From GCA-2683825 sp965662355 (lineage in GTDB: Bacteria > Planctomycetota > UBA1135 > GCA-002686595): a stretch of 64,000 nt of DNA. The notes below the pieces were generated by a model, which made no database searches, was not told the DNA's origin, and worked only from the letters and a program-made list of their open reading frames with translations. The DNA lies in NCBI GenBank assembly GCA_965662355.1, contig CBFIHP010000002.1:186001-250000 (forward strand), given 5' to 3'. Shown here piece by piece: positions 52,760 to 61,530 of the stretch (positions are counted from its first letter, which is position 1; every line of letters begins with the position of its first letter). A program made the translations under genes and the position numbers.

Positions 52760-53995
52760 ATGACCTATGCGAGCCCGCCCGCTGACGAATCCCCCGCGAA
52801 CCGCCCTCGGGTGCTCTTTGTCGACGATGATCCGGCCATTCTCGAGGGCCTTGGCCTCAGTCTGAGGCGCGAAGGGAAGCGCTTTGAAATGCAGTTTTCG
52901 TCCTCCGCGGAGGCCGCCCTCGAGACTCTCTCCGAGCGCTACGTGGACGTGCTGGTTTCCGGCATCCACATGCCCGAGGTCGATGGGGTGGCCTTTCTCA
53001 CCGAGGCCAAGCGACACTCACCCCACACGCTCCGTGTCGTCCTCTGCGGAGAGGGCGTGGAGGAGAAGGCCCTTGCGATCGATGCTCATCGGCTGCTCGC
53101 CAAACCCTACGACCGGGATCCGATGATCGCGGTACTCGAAGACGCGTTGCGCGGAGTCGAGTCCCTTCCGTCACCGGATCTCGTGCGTGCCATCGCAATG
53201 AGCACGGCACTTCCCATGGCCGCCAAGATCCACCGCCAGCTGATGCGGAAGCTGGACGCTCCGGCCAGTGGACTGTCCGAAGTCGCGGAACTGATCGAGT
53301 CCGATCCTGGTGCGGCAGCACGCGTACTGCAGCTCTGCAATTCGACGTTCTTCCGCAAAGCTGACCCCGTCGTTTCCATCGAGGAGGCCGTCCATACGCT
53401 AGGACTGCAAACGCTTGGCATCGTTGTCCTCGAAGGCAAGGTTGGTCAGGAACAGATCGCCGGCAAGGAGCGCCGCGCGTTCTCGGCCGCCCGCTTTCAA
53501 AAGCACGCGCATCTCAGTTCCGAACTGGCCCGCATGTTGCTGGGGTGCACGGGAGAACGCGCCGAGCTCGCCGGCGTGGCAGCCCTGTTTCAACACGTCG
53601 GACGCCAAGCGGTCGCTCAGCACTGTAAGCGGGAGTCACGAGAGATCATGCGGCGCATGCTCAATGCGGAAGATCTCTCTAGCCTCGAGCGGGAAGTTCT
53701 GGGTTGCTCCCAGGCCGATGTGGGGTCGGCCTTGTTGCGCGTCTGGGGCCTGCCAGAGGAGATCGCTCGTGCGGTCGGCGAGTTCGCCGAGCCCGAAAAA
53801 TCCGCCCAGGGCTTCGATGCTGCCCACGCCGTTCATGTGGCCAGCGGTCTCGCGGCGGAAGCACTCGGCACTGAAGATCCGCTCTTTCTCTGCTTCGGTC
53901 CCCGTCTCGATCGCGGGCACCTCGAACACTTCGGCTTTACCGACTCCCTCGAGCCCTGGATGGCCACCGCCCAGGGATTACTCGAAACGCCCTGA
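52760..53995 (+). CDS. HDOD-domain response regulator with degenerate receiver
   Basis: 411 residues from the ATG at 52760. The receiver domain (about 18-130) keeps the acidic pocket (FVDDDP, Asp22-24) and the Lys in LLAKPYD (Lys115), but the phospho-accepting Asp is Gly68 in VLVSGIHMPEVDG. The HDOD domain spans about 150-350: SGLSEVAELIESDPGAAARV, CNSTFFRKADPVVSIEEAV, TLGLQTLGIVVLEGKV. HDOD proteins act in signalling and stress responses. The Gly is one base from Asp (GGC/GAC), so it may be recent. No sensor kinase adjoins it. The frame is open upstream, but an ATG 19 codons before lacks support. Confidence 0.85.
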   Translation: MTYASPPADESPANRPRVLFVDDDPAILEGLGLSLRREGKRFEMQFSSSAEAALETLSERYVDVLVSGIHMPEVDGVAFLTEAKRHSPHTLRVVLCGEGVEEKALAIDAHRLLAKPYDRDPMIAVLEDALRGVESLPSPDLVRAIAMSTALPMAAKIHRQLMRKLDAPASGLSEVAELIESDPGAAARVLQLCNSTFFRKADPVVSIEEAVHTLGLQTLGIVVLEGKVGQEQIAGKERRAFSAARFQKHAHLSSELARMLLGCTGERAELAGVAALFQHVGRQAVAQHCKRESREIMRRMLNAEDLSSLEREVLGCSQADVGSALLRVWGLPEEIARAVGEFAEPEKSAQGFDAAHAVHVASGLAAEALGTEDPLFLCFGPRLDRGHLEHFGFTDSLEPWMATAQGLLETP

Positions 53996-54072
53996 GACCC
54001 TATCCAGGTCGCAAATACCCAGGAATAGGACAAAATTTCAGTGTTCTCGAAAAGTAGACGATAGCCATTCCC

Positions 54073-55113
54073 ATGAAGCCCAAGGTCGCTCTCATCACCG
54101 GTATCACAGGCCAAGACGGAAGTTACCTCGCGGAGCTACTTCTCGAGAAGGGTTACGAGGTCCACGGCCTGATTCGTCGTTCCAGCTCTTTCAACACGCG
54201 GCGGATCGAGCACCTCTATCTCGACCCTCACCTTCCCGAGGCGCGTATGCGGCTGCACTATGGCGATCTCCAGGACGCCAACGGGATGCGCCGTCTGCTC
54301 GATGAGGTTCAACCCCACGAGGTGTACAACCTTGCGGCCCAGTCCCACGTCCGCGTCAGCTTCGACATGCCTATCTTTACGGCGGAAGCGACGGCCATCG
54401 GAGCGATGCGCCTTCTGGAAGCCATCTACGACTACGAGTCGTACACGCATCGCCGCGTCCGCTACTACCAAGCCTCTTCCTCGGAGCAGTTCGGCAAGGT
54501 GCAAGAGGTGCCTCAGAACGAATCGACGCCTTTCTACCCGCGCAGTCCATACGCCGTGGCCAAGGCCTTTGCGCACTACGCGACGGTTAACTACCGCGAG
54601 TCGTATGGCATGCATGCTTCCTGCGGAATTCTCTTCAACCACGAGTCGCCTCGTCGTGGTGAAACCTTCGTGACGCGCAAGGTCACGCGCGCCGCGGCAC
54701 GGATCAAGCTCGGTTTGCAGGACAAGCTCTTCATGGGCAACCTCGAATCCAAACGGGACTGGGGTTATGCCAAGGACTACGTCGAGGCCATGTGGCTGAT
54801 GCTCCAGCAGGACGAGCCCGACGACTACGTCATCGCTACCGGCGAGATGTACTCTGTTCGCGAGTTCCTCGAAATTGCCTTCGACCACGTCGGTCTGGAC
54901 TACAACGACTACGTCGAGATCGATCCACGCTACTTCCGCCCTGCGGAAGTCGACGTCCTCATGGGTGACGCCAGCAAGGCCCACAAGCAGCTCGACTGGA
55001 AGCCGCGCACGAGCTTCAAAGAGCTCGCGACGATGATGATGGAGCACGATATGGAGCTGGCGGAAGCGGACAAGCTCCTGGCTGACTCGGACAAGGCCGT
55101 AACTGCTGCCTAG
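54073..55113 (+). CDS. gmd: GDP-mannose 4,6-dehydratase
   Basis: 346 residues. An extended SDR enzyme that converts GDP-mannose to GDP-4-keto-6-deoxy-mannose, the first step to GDP-L-fucose and related sugars. Seen: GITGQDGSYLAELLLEKGY (NADP-binding), LHYGDLQDANGM, NLAAQSHVRVSF, the catalytic Ser/Glu in QASSSEQFGKV and YxxxK in SPYAVAKAFAHY, then GILFNHESPRRGETFVTRK. It is monocistronic by appearance, followed by a convergent transporter gene 10 bases away. No epimerase-reductase (fcl) is next to it. Confidence 0.95.
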   Translation: MKPKVALITGITGQDGSYLAELLLEKGYEVHGLIRRSSSFNTRRIEHLYLDPHLPEARMRLHYGDLQDANGMRRLLDEVQPHEVYNLAAQSHVRVSFDMPIFTAEATAIGAMRLLEAIYDYESYTHRRVRYYQASSSEQFGKVQEVPQNESTPFYPRSPYAVAKAFAHYATVNYRESYGMHASCGILFNHESPRRGETFVTRKVTRAAARIKLGLQDKLFMGNLESKRDWGYAKDYVEAMWLMLQQDEPDDYVIATGEMYSVREFLEIAFDHVGLDYNDYVEIDPRYFRPAEVDVLMGDASKAHKQLDWKPRTSFKELATMMMEHDMELAEADKLLADSDKAVTAA

Positions 55114-55123
55114 GCACCCGAGC

Positions 55124-56332
55124 TCAAAGCGCTTGCAGGGTCCTGCTGAGGAGGATCCAGGAGAAGAAGAGCAACGTACCCACGAGGGCGATGCGGGCGC
55201 CCAGCCGGTTTGCATGAGGCCCCAGGATGGCGCGATCCCCGTTCATCCCGAGCAATGCCAGAGCCAGGAGCGGAAGGAAGGCCGCACCGACCAGCGCATA
55301 CAGCTTCTGAATACTCCGGAAGCTCACGAACAGCCCGAGCATCGGCACAAATGCGATGAAGAGCATGTAGCCGCGATACGCCCCTCGGGACGTTCGACCG
55401 CGGAAGCGTCCCCAGAAGTCAGCGAAGAGATACGGCACGGATTGCCAGACGCCGAGCAAGCTGCTGAACACCGCCCCCCAGGCGCCGATGAGAAAGGCCC
55501 ATTTGACGGAGCTTCCCATGCGCTCATCGAGCCGGTCTGCCAGGTCGACGATCAGGGTCGCCCCACTGCCGTCCACCTCGACGGTGCTACCGATGATCAC
55601 GAGGCAGATGCCGAATATCAGGGTGACCAGGTAGCCGACACCGAGATCGATGCGCGTGATACGAATGGCCTCGGCCCCCGCGCGGCCTTTCTCGCGGATC
55701 CAGTATCCATAGCAGAGAATCGTCAGCGTCCCCCCGACGCCGCCCATGAGAGCCACGCTCCATTCAAGGTTCTCTCCGCGCAGCGTCTCGGGGGAGGGGA
55801 TGAAGAGTCCGCGTAGGATCTCGCCCGTGCCTGGCCAGAGTTGGACCGCCGTGGCGCTCACCGTCAGGAACATCGCGCCGATGCACACGGCCATCACACG
55901 CTCGAAGAGCGCGAAGCCACCTAGACGACACAAGAAGAGCCCGAGCAAACTGTGGGCGATGCCGAAGACGATCTTCGCCTGCGAGGCATCCTCGAAGAGC
56001 GGCAAGATGGCGTGCAGTGTGACGCCACAGGCGCTCATCAAGGCGGCGCCGACGAAATACGTCCACAGGAGCAGGTAGGGCAGGAAAACCCAGGGGGCGA
56101 TGCGCGCGTAGCGCTCGAGCACGCCTTCGATCAGGGTCTTCCCGGTGACCAGTTGCCACCGCGCGAGCCCCTCGTTCAGGACGAACTTGAGGAACGTGCC
56201 CAGCAGGACGGCCCATAGACACGCCGTGCCCAGTTGGCTTCCCGTGAAGCCTGCGGTGGCCAGGTCCCCGGCACCGACACCGGTCGCGGCGATCAGGATT
56301 CCGGGGCCGATCAGAGTCAGGCTGCGGCGCAT
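55124..56332 (-). CDS. Nramp-family divalent metal transporter
   Basis: 402 residues with about eleven hydrophobic segments. The family start LIGPGILIAATGVGAGDLATA matches TM1 of Nramp transporters, where DPGN-like residues bind the metal ion; here they read GVGAGD, so binding could differ. Other segments are FLPYLLLWTYFVGAALMSAC and LIFGICLVIIGSTVEVDG. It could move Mn2+, Fe2+ or another divalent ion with protons. No neighbour suggests specificity. It is convergent with gmd. Confidence 0.85.
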   Translation of the reverse strand: MRRSLTLIGPGILIAATGVGAGDLATAGFTGSQLGTACLWAVLLGTFLKFVLNEGLARWQLVTGKTLIEGVLERYARIAPWVFLPYLLLWTYFVGAALMSACGVTLHAILPLFEDASQAKIVFGIAHSLLGLFLCRLGGFALFERVMAVCIGAMFLTVSATAVQLWPGTGEILRGLFIPSPETLRGENLEWSVALMGGVGGTLTILCYGYWIREKGRAGAEAIRITRIDLGVGYLVTLIFGICLVIIGSTVEVDGSGATLIVDLADRLDERMGSSVKWAFLIGAWGAVFSSLLGVWQSVPYLFADFWGRFRGRTSRGAYRGYMLFIAFVPMLGLFVSFRSIQKLYALVGAAFLPLLALALLGMNGDRAILGPHANRLGARIALVGTLLFFSWILLSRTLQAL

Positions 56333-56389
56333 GCCGGCATCCTATCCGGAAAAGCCGTATCGTTTGAAACGCCTCAGGCGGGCGCTGGC

Positions 56390-57025
56390 TCAGCTCGCGA
56401 GCCGTGCCCCGACCTCGACACTTTCGACGCCCGCCGCGATGGCCAGGCGCGTCAGCTCGATGACGGAGCGGGCTTCGGTCTTCTCGAGAATGTGGGCCCG
56501 GTGCACCTGGATGGTCTTCGGGCTCAACCCGAGGTCCGCTCCGATTTCCTTGGCCGTGCGGCTGCGCACGAGATGGGTCATGACCTCTCGCTCGCGGGGC
56601 GTCAGACGCGAGAGTCGGGCTAGCTGGGAATTTTTGTGATCCTGTTCGAGGCGGCGTTCGCGATCGTGCTTCAGGGCGTGTTCGACGCTGCTCGCCAGGG
56701 ACTCGTGGCTGTACGGTTTGGCCAGATAGTCGATCGCGCCACGGCGAAAGACGCGGGAGATGGTCGCGAGGTCGGCTTGGCCGGACAGGAACACGACCGG
56801 GATCTCCTGCCCGCGTTCGGCCAGCTTTTCCTGAAGCTCTGGGCCGTTCATTCCGGGCATGCAGACATCGAGGACGAGACAGCCGGCTTCCCCGGCGTAG
56901 TGATCTAGAAATTCCTCGGCGGAGGCGAACGAACGAACGCCAAAGCCCGCTTTCTGAAGAATCGCCTGGGCTAGATGTCGATCGGTGGGGTTGTCGTCTA
57001 CGAAGAAAACGGTTTCGGGCTGCAT
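56390..57025 (-). CDS. FixJ-like response regulator (REC-HTH)
   Basis: 211 residues from the ATG at 57025 (MQPETVFF). The receiver has the acidic pair VDDNP (Asp10, Asp11), phospho-accepting Asp53 in LVLDVCMPGMNG, and the Lys in IDYLAKPYS. The C-terminal LuxR-type helix-turn-helix reads RLTPREREVMTHLVRSRTAK and EIGADLGLSPKTIQVHRAHI. FixJ/NarL-type transcription regulator. No cognate kinase in the window. A start ten codons upstream is possible but lacks conserved residues. Confidence 0.9.
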   Translation of the reverse strand: MQPETVFFVDDNPTDRHLAQAILQKAGFGVRSFASAEEFLDHYAGEAGCLVLDVCMPGMNGPELQEKLAERGQEIPVVFLSGQADLATISRVFRRGAIDYLAKPYSHESLASSVEHALKHDRERRLEQDHKNSQLARLSRLTPREREVMTHLVRSRTAKEIGADLGLSPKTIQVHRAHILEKTEARSVIELTRLAIAAGVESVEVGARLAS

Positions 57026-57102
57026 ATGGACACGTGCGTGGGGGGGGGATGCCATTGCTGACGCTTAACGCTATCGGCCCCGGTTCGGATTGGGTTGAGA
57101 CC

Positions 57103-57339
57103 TCAATCCCCATGCCAGGCGAATAGGCCGTGATCACGGGCGTTCCCCGCGCGGAAAGCGCTCCCCGTACACCCCGAATTCGGTGTATGTCTCGAGCGAA
57201 GGCCGAAGAGGCGCCGTACGCCTTCTTCCAGGCCGACCAGCATTTACTCGAAGTCCGACGGAGCACGGTGCAGGCAGACGGTGTGATCCCTCTTGATACC
57301 GAGTTTCTTCGCCAAGGGTGTGCCCGAGTATCCGGCCAT
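57103..57339 (-). pseudogene. DUF3052 gene remnant with in-frame stop
   Basis: Starts one base after the sulfatase-like gene's stop (TGACATG). The first 31 codons, MAGYSGTPLAKKLGIKRDH and TVCLHRAPSDFE, are the conserved N-terminus of DUF3052 proteins. A TAA at 57246-57244 then stops the frame. The next 46 codons in the same frame begin MLVGLEEGVRRLFGL, similar to the next part of the family (PLPEGV-like), before sequence is lost. The intact family is about 130-140 residues. Probably a decayed last gene of the sulfatase unit. Confidence 0.7.
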
Positions 57340-57340
57340 G

Positions 57341-58687
57341 TCAATCGTCCTTTCCGCCCGCGTAACCCAACTCGCGCAGACGCTCGAGATCCTCCTCGCT
57401 CATTGGGCGTGCGGGAACATCACGCCCGGCCAGAAGAAAGGAACGCAGGTCTTCGAGTAGCTCTTGCACCAATCCGGGATGAGCGTCTTTCACGTCCTTC
57501 AGTTCTCCGGGGTCTTCGCGCAGGTCGTAGAGACGCAGCTTCTCGGTGCGCATGTTGTAGAAGAGCTTGTAGCGTTCGTCGCGGATGCCGCGATCCTGAC
57601 CCTTGATCATCGAGCCCGCCATCGACCCGTCCAGATCGGCCTCGAAGTAGAGCCGGCGCGCAGGAAACGGCTCGCCATTTCTCAGGAGCGGCTGCAGTGC
57701 GAGCCCGTCGAGGTTTTCTGGAATCGGCACACCTAGTTCGCGCAGGCACGTCGGCACAAGATCGATCAGGGATACGGGCTGCTCGATACGTCGCGCCGGG
57801 GTGATGTCCGGGCCGCGGAAGATCATTGGCACCCGGGACACCTCAACGTGATGGGTCAGGCCGTGCAGCACGCCCCCGTGGTCGAGAAATTCCTCGCCGT
57901 GGTCCGAGGTCAAGACGATCAACGTGTTCTCGAGAAGCCCCTCCGCGTCCAGGTAGGCGAGTACCTTGTCGATCTCACCATCGAGCTGGCGGATGGCACC
58001 ATCGTAGAGATTGGAGAGATGGCGGGCGTCCTCACCGTCGAGCTTCAGCCGTCCTTCCACGACGGCATAGAGCTCCTCGCTCTTGCCCTGGAGTTTGCCC
58101 GCGTAGGGCTCGACGAACTGCTCGCGCACCTCCTCCAGCGTTCCGTAGTCGGAGTGGGGGTCGATGTAGTGCAGGAGCAGGAAGAAGGGCCGTGCGCGAT
58201 CCCGTGCCTCCAACCAGGCGATCCCGCGCCCCGACGTGGCCGAGGGATGGGGCCCGCCCTTGTCGACCTCCTCGTGGTGGTCGAAGCCCCGATCGAGACC
58301 GTTGGTCGTCAGGAGTGAATTCGTCACGATCCCGGCCGTCGCGTAGCCGAGTTTTTGCAGGATGCCGGCCAGGGTCGGGACATCCTGGGGCATCGTGAAG
58401 CGCGTGCCGGTGACCCCGTTGCGTCGCGGGTAGAGCCCGGTGAACATCGATGCGTGGGAAGGCAGGGTCCAAGGCGAGGGAGCCGAGGCATCGACGAACA
58501 AGCTCCCCTCACGGGCGAGACGATCGATCGTAGGGGAGGTATCGCGTCCGTAGCCGTAGCACCCCAGTCGATCGGCCCGCAGGGTATCGACCGAGATCAG
58601 GATCAGGTTCCGCTGGGGCACGGCCGACCCCGACGGCCCGCAAGAGACAGCGCACAGGAGCCCACAGAGCAGGATCACGAGCATCAT
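57341..58687 (-). CDS. Sulfatase-like lipoprotein (alkaline-phosphatase superfamily) with Thr nucleophile
   Basis: 448 residues from the ATG at 58687. A lipoprotein signal (ILLCGLLCAVSC, lipobox Cys16) exports it to the envelope. The fold has the metal-binding start LILISVDTLRADRLGCYG (Asp34) and the later TSDHGEEFLDHGG segment with metal ligands. At the catalytic place of type I sulfatases, where C/S-x-P-S-R is usual, it reads WTLPSHASMFTG (Thr74). Thr at this place is used by phospho-transferases of the superfamily such as LtaS and EptA. Whether it acts on sulfate or phosphate esters is open. A longer frame upstream to 58942 is probably not translated. Confidence 0.85.
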   Translation of the reverse strand: MMLVILLCGLLCAVSCGPSGSAVPQRNLILISVDTLRADRLGCYGYGRDTSPTIDRLAREGSLFVDASAPSPWTLPSHASMFTGLYPRRNGVTGTRFTMPQDVPTLAGILQKLGYATAGIVTNSLLTTNGLDRGFDHHEEVDKGGPHPSATSGRGIAWLEARDRARPFFLLLHYIDPHSDYGTLEEVREQFVEPYAGKLQGKSEELYAVVEGRLKLDGEDARHLSNLYDGAIRQLDGEIDKVLAYLDAEGLLENTLIVLTSDHGEEFLDHGGVLHGLTHHVEVSRVPMIFRGPDITPARRIEQPVSLIDLVPTCLRELGVPIPENLDGLALQPLLRNGEPFPARRLYFEADLDGSMAGSMIKGQDRGIRDERYKLFYNMRTEKLRLYDLREDPGELKDVKDAHPGLVQELLEDLRSFLLAGRDVPARPMSEEDLERLRELGYAGGKDD

Positions 58688-58823
58688 GATCACGAACACC
58701 GGGACCTGCGACCCGAGCGTAAGGCCGAGAAGCGCTCGCGCGCTTTTGGGGCGGCGTGGGCCGCGTGCTAGATTGAAAGCCGTCACGAGATCCGGCCCAT
58801 TGTATTGTTCGAAGTCCCTGAAG

Positions 58824-60851
58824 ATGAGTGTGGTGGCCGCACTCTTCGCCTTGGCCTGCTCCGAGGAGGCGAAGCCCGTTCCCCTGACGCCGGACCTCTC
58901 TACGCTCGAGCCGAGCTTCAGTGAGCACGTGGCGCCCCTCATCTACGCCAAGTGCACGCCCTGCCACCGTTCAGGGGGGTCCGCGCCCTTTACACTGACC
59001 AGCTACGAAGAGACGAAGCGCAAGGCGCGCCAGATCCGGATCGTGACCGAGGAGCGCACCATGCCCCCGTGGTTGCCGAGCGACGGAGCCAGGGCCTTCT
59101 CCAACGATCGTTCGCTCCAGCCCCAGGAGATCGAGCTGCTGTCCCGCTGGGTCGAGGCCGGGGCTCCCCAGGGGGACCCTGAGCGCACCCCGGCTCCCTT
59201 GCACGAGCTTTTCGGGGGGATCGATAGCGGATGGCGGCTCGGCAAACCGAGCATCGAGGTCGAGATGGAGCCCTTCGTCGTGCCGGCCGAGGGGCGCGAC
59301 GTCTACCGCAACTTCGTGATCCGAAACCCGGTTCAACGCGACACCTGGGTCCGCACGGTCGAGTTCCAGCCGGACAACCCGCGGGTGCTGCACCACGCCG
59401 TGATGTTCGTCGATACGACCGGAGTCGCGCGCGCGGAGGACGCACGCGATGCCGAGCCGGGGTACACCGGTATGGACATCGGCAACCTGAGGATCCCCGA
59501 CGGTCAGTTCATCACGTGGTTGCCCGGCCGCGAGCCGGCACCCGGCGAAGATGACATCGCCTTTCTCTTGCGTCCGGATACGGACATCGTCTTGCAGTTG
59601 CACCTACGGCCCTACGGACGTCCCGAGACGATCCAGGTGCGACTCGGCCTCTTCGAGGCCAAGCAGAAGCCGACACGATTCCCGATGACGATTCGGCTGT
59701 GGACGCGGGACATCGACATCGCTGCAGGGGATGCCGACTACCTGGTGGAGGCCGCCTATCGCTTGCCGGTCGATATCGTCGTGCGCGCTGTCTATCCCCA
59801 CGCACATTACGTTGCTCACGATCTACAGGGCTTTGCGCAGGCGCCGGGACAGGAGCGCATGCGTCTGATTCACATCCCCGACTGGGACTTCAACTGGCAG
59901 GAGGAGTACTTTTACGAGGAGCCCCTGGCTTTGCCGAAGGGGACGGAGCTTTCACTGCGCTACGTCTACGACAACTCCGCCGAGAACCCACGCAATCCCT
60001 TCGCACCACCGCGCCGCATCGTGCACGGATTCGAATCCAGCGACGAGATGGGCGAGCTGCTCTTTTCCGTTCTGCCCAGCGAACGCGACCGACCGGTTCT
60101 GTGGCGCGACTTCGAACGCTTCGCCCTTGCGCGGGATCTCGCCAATATCGAGAAGCATGCCGCGCAGGATCCAGGCGATCCCTCGTGGCACCATGAGATC
60201 GCACGCTATTGCTTGCGGCTGGGGCGTACGCAGGAAGCGGTGCGACAGTACGAGCTGCTCTGCAAGGCCGTGCCCGATCGGCCGAGACCGCTGCAACGAC
60301 TCGGACAAGCGCGCCTGGCGGATGGCGACGTAGAAGGAGCGCTGCGCGATCTCTCACGCGCCCTCGAGCTGGATCCGGGGCTCGGGCGCGCACGGCTCTA
60401 CTACGCCCAGGCCCTGGCCCAGGCAGGAGCGCAGGATGAGGCCTTCGAGGCCTACCAGGAAGTCCTCGATCGCGATCCGTCCCAGCCCACCGCCCTGAGC
60501 CGTCTCGGCGAGATCCATCTGGCGCGGGGCGAGGCCAAGCGCGCGCGCGAGCTCTTCGAGCGAGCCCTGAAGCGCAACCCGGTGTTCGACCGTGCCTTGC
60601 TGGGGCTCGGGAACCAGGCCCTCGCTGGCTCGAGCCCGAATGAGGCGGCTTCGCTGGCAAGAAACATTCTCTACGAGGAGCCCGCCCACGCCGCGGGCCA
60701 TCACCTGCTGGGTCGGGCGCTCGCGGCCCAGGGGGGCTCGGACGAGGCGCTATGGCACCTGGAATTGGCCGTCCTGTTCGACCCGGACGAAGTCTCCTTT
60801 ACGCAGGAACTCGCCAGGTATCGCGAGCAGTTGCGCGCAGCCAACCGGTAG
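58824..60851 (+). CDS. Cytochrome c / copper type II monooxygenase / TPR fusion lipoprotein
   Basis: 675 residues from the ATG at 58824, which yields a lipoprotein-type leader ending near LACSEE. A single haem motif CTPCH (Cys44-His48) opens the mature part. The next 380 residues match the copper type II ascorbate-dependent (PHM-like) monooxygenases: His190, His191 (LHHAVMF), His260 (QLHLRP), His326 and His328 (YPHAHYV) and Met409 (DEMGELL), giving both copper sites. The C-terminal 230 residues are tetratricopeptide repeats (LQRLGQARLADGDVEGALR, ARLYYAQALAQAGAQDEAFE). It is divergent from the sulfatase-like gene by 136 bases. Substrate unknown. Confidence 0.85.
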   Translation: MSVVAALFALACSEEAKPVPLTPDLSTLEPSFSEHVAPLIYAKCTPCHRSGGSAPFTLTSYEETKRKARQIRIVTEERTMPPWLPSDGARAFSNDRSLQPQEIELLSRWVEAGAPQGDPERTPAPLHELFGGIDSGWRLGKPSIEVEMEPFVVPAEGRDVYRNFVIRNPVQRDTWVRTVEFQPDNPRVLHHAVMFVDTTGVARAEDARDAEPGYTGMDIGNLRIPDGQFITWLPGREPAPGEDDIAFLLRPDTDIVLQLHLRPYGRPETIQVRLGLFEAKQKPTRFPMTIRLWTRDIDIAAGDADYLVEAAYRLPVDIVVRAVYPHAHYVAHDLQGFAQAPGQERMRLIHIPDWDFNWQEEYFYEEPLALPKGTELSLRYVYDNSAENPRNPFAPPRRIVHGFESSDEMGELLFSVLPSERDRPVLWRDFERFALARDLANIEKHAAQDPGDPSWHHEIARYCLRLGRTQEAVRQYELLCKAVPDRPRPLQRLGQARLADGDVEGALRDLSRALELDPGLGRARLYYAQALAQAGAQDEAFEAYQEVLDRDPSQPTALSRLGEIHLARGEAKRARELFERALKRNPVFDRALLGLGNQALAGSSPNEAASLARNILYEEPAHAAGHHLLGRALAAQGGSDEALWHLELAVLFDPDEVSFTQELARYREQLRAANR

Positions 60852-60871
60852 CTTTTGTAGCCTGTTTCACC

Positions 60872-61528
60872 GTGACTCTCCTGGAGATCGAGGGCCTGCG
60901 CCGGGCCTACCGAACCCCTGCGGGGGAGGAGCACCCGGTGATCGACTTGCGCCGCTATTCCCTGGGCCAGGGCGAACAGGCGGCCCTCGCCGGAACCAGC
61001 GGCTCGGGCAAGACGACGTTGCTGCATCTGATCGCCGGGATCCTGCGACCCGATGCCGGTAGCGTGGTCATCGATGGCACGGAGATCAGTGCCCTGTCGG
61101 AGGCGGCGCGCGATGGCTTCCGGGCGCGCAACCTGGGCTATGTGTTTCAAAGCTTCCATCTGCTCGGAGCCTATGACGCCCTCGAAAACGTGCTCCTGGG
61201 CATGGCCTTCGGTTCGAAGCCCGACCGAGGCCACGCGCGCGCGTTGCTGGAACGGCTGGGTCTGGCGGATCGCTTGCACTATCGACCCGGTCAGCTGTCG
61301 GTCGGTCAGAAGCAACGGGTCGCCCTCGCACGCGCCCTGGCCAACCGTCCCAAGCTGGTCCTTGCGGACGAACCGACGGGCAACCTCGACACGGAGAACG
61401 CTCGGTCGGCACTGAAGCTTCTGCGCGATGCCTGTCAAGAGAACGGAGCAGCGCTGCTCCTGGTCAGCCACGATCCCGCCGTGCTCGCTTCCTTCGAGCG
61501 CTGTGACAGGCTGGAGGAGTTGCGCTAG
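60872..61528 (+). CDS. LolD/MacB-like ABC transporter ATPase
   Basis: 218 residues with a GTG start at 60872. Walker A AGTSGSGKTTLLHLIAG, Q-loop GYVFQSFHLLGAYDALEN, signature LSVGQKQRVALARALA, Walker B LVLADEPTGNLDTENA and switch His LLLVSHDPAVL. The sequence and length fit the LolD/MacB group, which works with FtsX-type permeases. The permease begins three bases after the stop. It follows the copper-monooxygenase gene by 20 bases, so all three may be co-transcribed. Confidence 0.9.
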   Translation: MTLLEIEGLRRAYRTPAGEEHPVIDLRRYSLGQGEQAALAGTSGSGKTTLLHLIAGILRPDAGSVVIDGTEISALSEAARDGFRARNLGYVFQSFHLLGAYDALENVLLGMAFGSKPDRGHARALLERLGLADRLHYRPGQLSVGQKQRVALARALANRPKLVLADEPTGNLDTENARSALKLLRDACQENGAALLLVSHDPAVLASFERCDRLEELR

Positions 61529-61530
61529 CG

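Noticed and set aside
55764..57344. 526-codon minus-strand frame across the Nramp and regulator genes
   Set aside because: Out of frame with both recognised genes and of shadow-type composition.
57130..57606. 158-residue plus-strand gene in the gap beside the sulfatase-like gene
   Set aside because: Runs antisense to the DUF3052 remnant and the sulfatase 3' end; Arg-rich, no domain.
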